A stretch of 64,000 bases of DNA from Halorarius halobius (GTDB lineage Archaea; Halobacteriota; Halobacteria; Halobacteriales; Haloarculaceae): assembly GCF_024298865.1 (NCBI RefSeq), contig NZ_CP101162.1, positions 62,001 to 126,000 on the forward strand. The letters run 5' to 3'. Both the position numbers and the translations under genes were made by a program. This document shows, in pieces, positions 52,794-61,200 of this stretch (positions are counted from its first letter, which is position 1; each line of letters opens with the position of its first letter). The notes beneath the pieces are model-generated. The model searched no databases. It had not been told where the DNA came from and saw nothing but the letters and a program-made list of their open reading frames with translations.

Positions 52794-53591
52794 ATGGCTG
52801 TCCTGAGTTCCCTCCGCCGGACGCCCAGTGCCCTCCTCACCAATCCGGTTCTCTTCGTTCCGGTGTTGATCGTGATGTTGTTTCAGGTGCCGCAGCTGGC
52901 ACTGCAATCGATCAACCCATTCCTCAGTAGCATCGTTTCGCTCGGATTCTCACTCGTCTTCATCGCCGTGATGCCGTTCTTCCAAGGTGGAGTAATCGGG
53001 ATGGCCGATGAAGCGCTACACGGGCGAACGACCCTCCAGACGTTCATTGATGACGGGAAATCCAATTACGTCTCGATCCTCGTGGCGTACCTCGCGTTGA
53101 TGGCTATCAACTTCGTCCTCGGGATGATCGCGTTCTTCGTGGCGATCTTGGGCGGCGTATTTCTCTTCCAGAGCGGTGGCCTCCAGTCAGCGAACATCGC
53201 TGTTCTCGCCGTGATCGGCGTTATCGTCGCGATCGTCCTCCTCATGTACCTTCTCCTCATCTTCTTCGTCCAGTTCTACGGGCAAGCGATCGTTCTCGAA
53301 GACCTGGACGTAGTAGACGGATTCAAACGAAGCATCTCGGTCGTGCGCCTCCATCTCGTGAGCACACTCGGTTACTCACTCATCGGCGCCGTGATCGGCG
53401 GACTTGCCGGCATCGTCTTCGGCGCGGCATCCATCCTCATGTCGCCCCAGTCAACCACTGCGTTCCACCTCCCGGAACCTTCACTCCCGATTATCGCCGG
53501 TATGGGTCTCGTCGTCCTCGTTGGCGGGACGCTGTTCGGCGGATTCTTTGCGGTGTACTCGGTGTCATTCTATCGCGCGATCACGCAGTAG
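52794..53591 (+). CDS. DUF7847-type six-helix membrane protein
   Basis: A 265-residue protein, MAVLSSLRRTPSALLTNPVL..., with about six helices and the conserved loop DVVDGFKRSISVVRLHLVST between helices four and five. It matches a haloarchaeal membrane family related to GPDP-type membrane domains and other permease-like proteins; the transported or bound molecule is unknown. ATG 52794 starts directly before the conserved N-terminus. Confidence 0.75.
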   Translation: MAVLSSLRRTPSALLTNPVLFVPVLIVMLFQVPQLALQSINPFLSSIVSLGFSLVFIAVMPFFQGGVIGMADEALHGRTTLQTFIDDGKSNYVSILVAYLALMAINFVLGMIAFFVAILGGVFLFQSGGLQSANIAVLAVIGVIVAIVLLMYLLLIFFVQFYGQAIVLEDLDVVDGFKRSISVVRLHLVSTLGYSLIGAVIGGLAGIVFGAASILMSPQSTTAFHLPEPSLPIIAGMGLVVLVGGTLFGGFFAVYSVSFYRAITQ

Positions 53592-53707
53592 AGCAAACGA
53601 GATGCGGGCTTGACTCAATCAGCTACAATACGACCCGGAATTGATCGGCCCAGAAAGGTCACCCAGCACCTCATCTATTTCACAGCCGAACACACAAATC
53701 AACGCGT

Positions 53708-54103
53708 ATGCCCTCCACACGTTCCGTGTCTCGAATCTACGAGTGGGCGACGACCCAGCGGAATCTCACGATCTTCGTTGCGATACTTGTCGCCGTCCCG
53801 ACGTCGTACGCGTTCCAATCGATGGTTAGCGGAGGCGGCTCGGCCGGAGACTTCCTCCTGTTGATGACACTCGCAGTCGGTGTTCCCACAGCCTACGACG
53901 AGTACTGGCCACCCTACGAACAGACGTGGAAAGCCATCACGTGGGTGCTCGCTGCCTGTCTTGTCGTCACGATCGAGTTCGTCGGCCTCTATCTCATTGG
54001 AACTGATTACGTTCGTCTCTCACCGTTCTACGCCTCGATCGGTGCATTCCTCATCACCGACCTTGGAAATCTCGCCTGGCTCTCCATACGAACGCGCAAC
54101 TAA
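53708..54103 (+). CDS. Four-helix membrane protein
   Basis: A 131-residue protein (MPSTRSVSRIYEWATTQRNL...). Helices at about residues 20-38, 49-61, 75-98 and 106-124. Conserved-looking turn YDEYWPPYEQTWKAITW between helices. Unrecognised family. Confidence 0.58.
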   Translation: MPSTRSVSRIYEWATTQRNLTIFVAILVAVPTSYAFQSMVSGGGSAGDFLLLMTLAVGVPTAYDEYWPPYEQTWKAITWVLAACLVVTIEFVGLYLIGTDYVRLSPFYASIGAFLITDLGNLAWLSIRTRN

Positions 54104-54150
54104 CAATCCAATCAAGCGTACCCACCTAGTATTCGATCCCGGACGTACGA

Positions 54151-54336
54151 ATGCCAGGACGCTCATCCCCGTCACGAACACTCCAATTCGTTGGAGCCAT
54201 CACGGCCGTCGTTGCGCTGATCGGATACATCGTATTTGGCTGGCGATTCGGTGACACTGACGCATCACTCCCGTTCCTCCTCGGTGCTCTCTGTGTCGTC
54301 ATCGCCGTTGGATGGGAACTTTATCGACGGTCCTGA
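54151..54336 (+). CDS. 61-residue two-helix membrane protein
   Basis: MPGRSSPSRTLQFVGAITAV and a second helix (SLPFLLGALCVVIAVGWELY) with a basic tail. Unrecognised. It starts 47 bases after the gene at 53708 and may be co-transcribed. Confidence 0.5.
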   Translation: MPGRSSPSRTLQFVGAITAVVALIGYIVFGWRFGDTDASLPFLLGALCVVIAVGWELYRRS

Positions 54337-54450
54337 AACCAGACTCCATTCGGAATCTTCCCCACCCGATCAGAACTCCTCGTCGATCATTCCGCGTAGG
54401 GGCCACTCGCCGTCAGTATCTCCTCTGAGGGACAGCCTGTCTGCGAGGGA

Positions 54451-55136
54451 CTAGTTGATGTGTGTAAGAAAGTGCTCGTTGACAAATCCTCGGCCATACT
54501 GTCTCATCGCTCGAAGCAGTGGTTGTGCGGACACGCGTCTGAGTATCGATTTGTCTGACGGTGTACTGCCGGCGAGCGACGTCTTCCAGCCGGTATGCGC
54601 CTGCAGGCGCTTACGCTCTCGCGTCGCGGCTGCACGAACGGCCTCGACGTCCATCGATGTGACCGGTTGCTCCTCCATGAGCACCTCACCGTCGACGACG
54701 ACCGTTTCGATGTCTCCTGCAGTCACCGAGTTCGTCAGAACCGACGGGAGATTGCTGAATGGCTGGAGACGTGGCGTATCGACGTCGATGACGAGTAGGT
54801 CGGCGCGTTTGCCCGGTTCGAGACTGCCGACGTGGTCATCGATCCCGAGTGCTCGTGCGGCGTCGATGGTGAGCATCTTGAGGAGATCATACGATGACCA
54901 CTGCTGGGCTCCGTACTCGAAGTTCGACAACAATCGAGCGTGTTTGGCTTCCTGGACGAGATCCCAGGAATCGAACCAGAACGGATCATCGAGGCCGATG
55001 ACGACCTTCGCGCCGAACTCCTGGAGTGCCGGAAGCGGAAACCAGGTTCGTTTCCCGGCCTGGAAGTAACTGTACACAGTCGGGCAGTGAAGCACGTGCG
55101 CACCGGCCTCGGCGATGCGTCGTGCATCGTCCCGAT
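54451..55136 (-). pseudogene. C-terminal part of an amidohydrolase
   Basis: The frame encodes the second half of a cytosine-deaminase/SsnA/chlorohydrolase-like amidohydrolase: AGAHVLHCPTVYSYFQAG, a metal-site region KVVIGLDDPFWFDSWDLVQE, then LGIDDHVGSLEPGKRADLLV and the C-terminal strand MEEQPVTSM. The N-terminal metal-binding HxH half is absent, replaced directly by ABC-ATPase sequence. The product would be inactive. Confidence 0.75.
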
Positions 55137-55295
55137 CCGCATGAGCGTCGATTTCCCCGCACCGTTAGCGCCGAGGAGACCAGTTACTCCAGTATCCAGC
55201 GTGAGGTCGATATTCCGGAGTGCCCACGTCTCTCCGAACCGTTTGTCCAAGCTCTCGATACGCAACTCGAGTGAGCCGTCTCTCTGTAATGTCAT
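55137..55295 (-). pseudogene. N-terminal fragment of an ABC transporter ATPase
   Basis: MTLQRDGSLELRIESLDKRF then LTLDTGVTGLLGANGAGKST LM: a start and Walker A (GANGAGKS) of an ABC-2-type ATPase. After about 50 residues the sequence changes into the amidohydrolase fragment in another frame. Neither signature nor Walker B is present. It is a junction left by deletion or recombination between two genes. Confidence 0.75.
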
Positions 55296-55537
55296 CTCGA
55301 ACCAACCTCAGATGAAAGAGTCTCTCGATCGATTCGGTCGGTACGAGTTTTCCTCTTGCAGTTGGTTCCGTTGATGTACGTGAAGGGGCTCTCTTTGGAT
55401 TGTCGGTCGTAACTCGGGGACAAGCTCATATTCAGTTGATGTACGACCATCTCAGGTCGGCATCAACGCTTGACTACGGTAAACAGAAAGGGAGAGTTTC
55501 CACCTTCGAAACACATCGCCACCTAGTTGAGATAGGG

Positions 55538-55924
55538 TCAGTCCGTTTTCCGTAGTTCGCCGAGAGCGACGAGAACGTAGAGTAGTCCCACGAGACGAGT
55601 TCCAGTATACACCCACGGTTTCCACTCACAAGTTGACGCGTCTCTGTACGCTAACTTGGCTCCGTAGTCTACATAGCTCCGAGGGAAGAGCAATGCGAGT
55701 AATCCAATAACTCCGAGAAATTTCTTGAACGACGAATACGAGGTATTGCTTCGCCACATCAGTATCAAGAACGCCGCTCCTTCAAAGCGAGCGCCAGGGA
55801 GAACCCACGATTGCAACTCACACTCGTTAGGATTCTCAAGCGCAATTTGCTCGGCCGTATCGATGAGAGCTTCTGGTGTAAGAACCTCAACAGCACAGAT
55901 CGTGGTGAGGAGTTTTCGAAGCAT
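55538..55924 (-). CDS. Hypothetical protein with two C-terminal helices
   Basis: A 128-residue protein starting MLRKLLTTICAVEVLTPEAL. A soluble helix-rich part with two cysteines is followed by hydrophobic segments (FEGAAFLILMW; KFLGVIGLLALLF; LVGLLYVLVALG). ATG 55924 is chosen because the longer frame overlaps the CPBP gene. Unrecognised family; AT-rich relative to neighbours. Confidence 0.6.
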   Translation of the reverse strand: MLRKLLTTICAVEVLTPEALIDTAEQIALENPNECELQSWVLPGARFEGAAFLILMWRSNTSYSSFKKFLGVIGLLALLFPRSYVDYGAKLAYRDASTCEWKPWVYTGTRLVGLLYVLVALGELRKTD

Positions 55925-56000
55925 GATTTTTAGTTGGGTGTTCGAGAAGTTAAAACACGTAGCCAGACAGCTACTGAATGGAGCCCCGTGGGTATCGTAC

Positions 56001-56726
56001 CTACCCAAGTAGTAATGGGAGAGCTGTCGTGAGGGAATTGAACCCGCCGTGTGCGAGCGCCGGAACGACGAGGTTGTCAGTCCGGTCGTACACCCATCCC
56101 AAAATAACCCCAAGCCCTGAAAGGCCGACGAGCCAGAGAATGTCACCTGGCATCGTCGCCGAGAGGTCAATATGACCGAACCCGAAGATGAATCCGGCAA
56201 TAAGGATTGACGGCCAACTCCCGATGGTGCCGCGCAGAGAACGTTGCACGACACCGCGGAAAATCAGTTCTTCCGCTGGACCGACAAGGACGAGAAGCGT
56301 GATAATCCGCGAATATAGAACAGCCGTATTGAGTGACGATCCGGTTGTTGTCCGTTCAAAGCCGAGGGCTTGGATCAAAAAGAGCGCCCCGATCAGGGTT
56401 ACAAGCATGAGAACCACTCCAAGCAGAATGTATCCCCATTCTCGCCCAACGGGGCGACGGATTCCTACCCATTCAACGGGGGGTGCAACGTCAGTAACAC
56501 GGACTACAACGAGGGCGATTCCTACTGCATAGAGTGCCCGAAGTAGCTGACTGAGGACATCACGAACAACTGGGAAACCAGCTAAGATTACGGGATTTCG
56601 TGGTCCGAGGACTGTTTGAACGAGGCTAAGCCAGATCCATAGACCGACTGCAATCAAGACACCTGTGACGATACGGCATCCGATTTGCTGATTCGTGCCT
56701 GTGAAACTCGACCTGAACCGCTCCAT
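56001..56726 (-). CDS. CPBP-family intramembrane protease
   Basis: A 241-residue protein with about eight helices. CPBP motifs: AEELIFRGVVQRSLRG (EExxxR), FGFGHIDLSA (FxxxH) and PALAHGGFNSLT (H-x-x-x-N). This is a third intact CPBP gene. It overlaps no other gene and ends 77 bases before the gene at 55538, on the same strand. Confidence 0.88.
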   Translation of the reverse strand: MERFRSSFTGTNQQIGCRIVTGVLIAVGLWIWLSLVQTVLGPRNPVILAGFPVVRDVLSQLLRALYAVGIALVVVRVTDVAPPVEWVGIRRPVGREWGYILLGVVLMLVTLIGALFLIQALGFERTTTGSSLNTAVLYSRIITLLVLVGPAEELIFRGVVQRSLRGTIGSWPSILIAGFIFGFGHIDLSATMPGDILWLVGLSGLGVILGWVYDRTDNLVVPALAHGGFNSLTTALPLLLG

Positions 56727-56994
56727 ACAGCGACTTACTCAAAGAGGGTCGTAAGTACCAAAGTCGAGTGTCTCGTTTCGAAACACTCGAGGACATCCTC
56801 CGGATGAATTCAGAATCCCATTTTCCTCAGTTGAGTTGAGAAAATCGGACGAGGAACGCGGTGATGAGTCCCTCCACGTAATCGGATAGAGAGGACAACT
56901 CCGGCGGGACGTATACCGTGGACGCTAGATAGTGTCGACGAATCGGATCTCAACGTAGTCAGTAATATCGGGACCCGGATCGAGAGAATCGAAC

Positions 56995-57180
56995 CTAGGT
57001 TCGACTCTTCCCCACAGGCCGGTACTCGGCGTTGAGCTCTTCTGCAGTCGCGAACTCGACCTGGTCGAGGAGCTCGTTCACAGCCTCGTCGTAGGACTGC
57101 CGATCGAGCAGATTCCGGTTGCTGAACGCACGAAGACGGTCGCGCGTGTTCTCTTTCACGGGGATCGAGTACCGGCTCAT
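56995..57180 (-). CDS. Small antitoxin-like protein
   Basis: A 61-residue protein, MSRYSIPVKENTRDRLRAFS then a helical stretch (SYDEAVNELLDQVEFATAEE). This is the ribbon-helix-helix-like pattern of VapB/DUF-type antitoxins (V-x-x-x-T-x-x-R-L). No toxin gene accompanies it. The ATG 57180 is chosen over one nine bases upstream. Confidence 0.55.
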   Translation of the reverse strand: MSRYSIPVKENTRDRLRAFSNRNLLDRQSYDEAVNELLDQVEFATAEELNAEYRPVGKSRT

Positions 57181-57364
57181 CGCGGGCACTCCCCGTGGCT
57201 GTTCGCCGTCCCAGATGTGTCTGGTCGTGTCATGGCGGTCACTCTCGGTCGGCTACAAGTCGGGACCGCAACTACTTGCTCGTCTTTATGCGAGAGGGTA
57301 ACAAGCATAACTGTTTCCCTCGATCCCACATAGACCCCACCACACGCTGATAAACGCGCATCTG

Positions 57365-57417
57365 TGCGTCCGACGCAACCGTGCGCGAGGCGTAAGATTG
57401 CGACTTACGCATTCTTG
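57365..57417 (+). promoter_or_regulatory. Shared upstream element, copy B, with inverted repeat
   Basis: TGCGTCCGACGCAACCGTGCG (57365-57385) matches copies A and C. Then a perfect 7-bp inverted repeat, GCGTAAG (57390-57396) and CTTACGC (57404-57410), spaced by seven bases, overlaps the second block CGCATTCTTG (57408-57417). The ATG of the pilin-like gene is 40 bases further. The inverted repeat is a plausible dimeric regulator site. Confidence 0.55.
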
Positions 57418-57456
57418 AAACAAACATTACAGCACCAGTCGAACGACCGGTGTGCA

Positions 57457-57861
57457 ATGACGAGCACTATGACCGACTCCGACCTCGACATGTATCGCCG
57501 CCGGCTTCGTCGGCTTCGCCGCGCCCTCGACTTCGAGACCGTCTTCATCACGGCATTCCTGTCGCTGCTGGTGTTTGTCGGTCCTGCCGCCGCTCAGGCT
57601 AGTGGTCCCACGGGTGGGGGTGGCGGCTCGGTCGCCGGCTGGGAAACCATCCTCACCAACCTGTACGACGTCGTCTACACGACGCTCCAGTACGCCGGCC
57701 TGACAGTGCTAGTCCTCGGACTCATCGTCTGGCTCACCGCGCGCCGGAACTCCCAGCGATCCGAGACTGGGATGAAACTCACGATGGGCGGTGGCGCGAT
57801 GGTGATCGCCTACTTCGGGCTCGGAGCGCTCGTCTCCCTGCTCGAGTTCATCGCCGGGTGA
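57457..57861 (+). CDS. VirB2/TrbC-like pilin candidate (paralogue 3)
   Basis: A 134-residue protein. A basic N-terminus is followed by a signal-like helix (FITAFLSLLVFVGPAAAQAS) at about residues 30-49 with an AxA-type site, then a Gly-rich linker and two helices at about 76-95 and 110-132 joined by the basic loop ARRNSQRSETG. This is the classic layout of conjugative pilins (VirB2, TrbC). It lies 361 bases ahead of a VirB4/HerA-class ATPase, which supports a transfer role. Homology is inferred from topology, not detected by search. Confidence 0.7.
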   Translation: MTSTMTDSDLDMYRRRLRRLRRALDFETVFITAFLSLLVFVGPAAAQASGPTGGGGGSVAGWETILTNLYDVVYTTLQYAGLTVLVLGLIVWLTARRNSQRSETGMKLTMGGGAMVIAYFGLGALVSLLEFIAG

Positions 57862-58222
57862 TCGTTCCGCGGCGCAGTCCTCTCATTTGGTACCGAAGGA
57901 CAACGGTTCGATTACCATCCAACCCCCCATCATCGAAGTGTAAACCGCGTTCGACCCACCCCCGTCGTCGGAGTGTAAATCCCGTCCGATCACACCCCCC
58001 GTCATCGATGTGTAACTCGTGTCCGAGCGCCACCTGGTCGCCCGCTATCCTCGCCGATAGTGAGCGCAGGACAACCGGATGCGACCCACGCCTCGACGGG
58101 CTTCATTCGTTCCAAGCCATGTACCCCATTTACGCCAACCAGTCGTATTGTCCGTCGAGCCATCGACCCGCTCTTCTCGAGTACTGGTCGGCTCGCCTCT
58201 CACCGACAGGAGACCGGACTCG
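57862..58222. other. Gene-free region before the ATPase gene
   Basis: No protein-like frame is convincing. The left half holds three iteron-like repeats (listed separately). The right half (58031-58222) shows no structure I can name. It separates the pilin-like gene from the ATPase and may hold an origin, oriT or promoter. Confidence 0.4.
57919..58026 (+). repeat. Three tandem iteron-like repeats
   Basis: Three units of about 35-37 bp. Each has a C-run, then TCATCGAAGTGTAAA in unit 1, TCGTCGGAGTGTAAAT in unit 2 and TCATCGATGTGTAAC in unit 3, then an ending CGTTCGA, CGTCCGAT or TGTCCGAG. The GTGTAA cores lie at 57938-57943, 57973-57978 and 58010-58015. Such arrays serve as replication-initiator or relaxase binding sites, or as operators; no initiator gene has been identified nearby except the primase at 62610. 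Confidence 0.65.
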
Positions 58223-61200
58223 ATGACCGGTCGCTCGACCAACAACCGACGGGGTGGGAGTGAATCATCTCGCAACCCGCGGTTCCCGAGCATCGACGAG
58301 GCTGACATCCAGCGAGCCCTTTCGACACGACTCGGTGATGGCCCTCCCGACGACACAGAGTCGCGGGGCGGGTCACCCGAGGAAGATTCACACCAGGGGC
58401 CCGAGACGATCAACGCCGATGAACCGACCTATCCAGAGGCGCCGTCAGAGTCGGAGGAACATCCTGGAGATGACTCGGACGGTGAGGGTCCACGACCGTA
58501 CATCAAGATCACCCCTGCTCGTGAGCAGGTTACCCCCGATCACGTCATCAAGGGGCTCTACGGACTCTACCGTGCGGGAAGTGGTCGCACACTCCCGTTC
58601 CATGTCGAGCGACGTCTCTCGTTCGTGAGTACGCACCACTCCTTCGAATTCCTGATCCACAAGCCGGAGGCCACACAGCGGTTCGACTTCTATCTCGGCG
58701 TTCATCCCTACGAGGTCGAGGCAGTCGAACATCTCGCTGCGAACGTCCGGGCGATGTATCCCGAACGCTTCCGCTTCGAGATCGTCCCCTTCGCGACCAG
58801 CGCCGTGTTCGTCGACGACGCCGAGCCCGATCGAGCTACCCTCGCCGATCTCGAGTCGTTCGAGGGGCTAGATGAGCTCGCGAATCTGGAGGGATTTGAC
58901 CCGGGACTCTTGGACGGTGCGAACGATCCAGACGCGCCAGTTTCCGGTCCCGATGACGGCGATGATCCGACACCTCCGGCGATGGTTCGCTGGGGCGGCG
59001 TCGAGACGAAGAACAACGACTGGATGACGTTGCTCTCGCAGTTCAGCGAAGTATCCGTCGACATCGAGGAGGCATTCCGCTCGCCGCTGAGCGTCCTGCT
59101 CGAACAGGCCACCGAGACGAACGAGCCGTTCCTGTTCCAGGCGGTGTTCACCCCTCGCCGTGACTGGACGAAAGAGGCGGAGGCCCACAAGCGAAACCTG
59201 AAGATGGGCACGACGGGGATGTGGAGTGCGTTCAAGCAGGAAGCGGGCGCGATGCTGTTCGGCACCTCCGAAGAGGAACGTCGACAGCGTCACCGTCCCG
59301 ACACGCCCGAGCAAATCGGTGGAACCCTCTCGGGCGGCGGTGACGGCCCTTCGACTCGGCATAGCCGGATGGGGCAGATCGATCTGAAACAGCCGACCGT
59401 CACGTTCGACCTCTCGTTGCGGGCTGGTGGCGAGCCCAGCGTCATCAACGGTGTGACGGGCGCATTCACTGCCCTTAGCGGACCATACTATGGCGTCGAG
59501 GGGGCGGCCGTCGATGCGGTGGATCGCGAGTTCGAGGACCTCTGTAGCGCACGTCTCGGTCAGACGGGCATCCGTGAGCGTTTCAGGAACACCAATCCGA
59601 TCATCGTCACCAGCCCCGATGAGCTCGCCAACTTCGTCACTGTCCCGAGCACGGGGGCATTACCGAAAGCAAGTCGCGGCGCGTCCGGCGGGTCCCCCGA
59701 CGCACGGTCACCGCTCACCGCGACAGACGAGGAACTACTCGCGAAGTTCGACACCGGGATGTGTATCGGTGAAGCCGAGACTGCCACACCGGACCGACCG
59801 AACATTCCGATCAGCCTGACTGCCGAGCAGCTCACCCATCACGTCCTCCGGGCGTCGACGACGGGGAGCGGAAAAACGACCGCGATGGTCAACGACGGGT
59901 TGAGTGCCTACGAGGAACTCGACGGGCCGATCTTCATCTTCGACAAGAAGGGCGGCAGCATGGCCACCGAATACAAGCGGGCGCACTTCCGCCGCTTCGG
60001 GGATCTGGACGATGTGATCCATCTCCCGGTGCCGGGCCCGAACGGCGAGCTTCCAGCCTTCCCGTTCTTCGACATCCGACCGCAGGTGGCGGCAGGGATG
60101 AGCCGCGAGGCGGCGGTTCAGGAGAAGGTAGACCGCTACAACGAACTCCTCGAGTACGTCCTCGGCGAGGAACAGCACAACCAGGCGTTCGTGGCACAGG
60201 AGATCCTCTCGAACCTCATCGTCGCTCTCTTCGACCCGGTGTACGGGGACGAGGCCTTCGCAATCAGCGACCTGCTTGAGGCGGCCACGCGGATGCAGAC
60301 CGAACAGGTCATTCCGGACGTGAGCGACCCCGAGCTTCACGCCACGCTCAGTCGGCACTTCAGCGGGGACGAACGCCGGTTCGCCACGTCCATCGATGCG
60401 GTGCTGAACCGGATTACCAAGCTCAAAGAGCGGGACTTCATCTGGCGGATGCTCAATTTCGTCCCCGAGTGGGACGACGACACTCGCCAGTATGCCGACG
60501 AGCAGATGTTACTCGACCTGGATCGGCTACTGGACTCGTCGAAGGTCATCCTCGTCGATACGGGCGAGTTCCGTCCGGCCTCGAGCAACGTCTTCACCGT
60601 GTTGATGCTGGACTACCTCTGGTCGTGGGTTCGCCTTCGCGAGCGCTGGAACCGGGGTGTTCCCGCCCCCGACGAGGGATACTGTGTGAACCTGATCATC
60701 GATGAGGCGGCGCCGATCATGCAGGCAAGCCTGGTTCGCGATGAGATGATCCCCGACGCTCGCGAGTTCGCACTCGCGTTCGAACTGATCGTTCACTTCC
60801 CCGAACAGGTGAAACGCGACGCGCTGGACACGCGAGCGTACAAGGAGATTCTCCGGAACATCAACACCAAGCTGATCGGGAAGCTCGCTATCGACGACGA
60901 GCTCGCGACGACGCTGTTTCACGAGGAACTCGACGCCATCGAACTGTCGAACCGGATCGCCTCCCTCCCCCGGGGTGAGTGGCTGGCTCAACTCCCGGAT
61001 ACGGGGTTCATGACCGACACGCCAGAGCTGGTGACGCTCAAGCCGCTCCCGATCCCATCGGGTCACAGTGACGGCGAGGACCCGGTCGACGTCGGGACGT
61101 ACAGCCCCGACGCGGGGATGACCTACCAGGAGGCGGATGAACTCCAATGGTCGCGAACCAGGTTCAGCTACTGTCTCGTGCCGGGCGTGAACAGCCCGCC

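Noticed and set aside
56727..56994. Possible gene or RNA between CPBP and antitoxin-like genes
   Set aside because: No frame or clear structure was found on either strand; only scattered AT-rich patches.
57919..58026. CRISPR-like repeat array
   Set aside because: Only three units, degenerate and directly adjoining without unique spacers of equal size; no cas genes nearby. An iteron-like interpretation is better.
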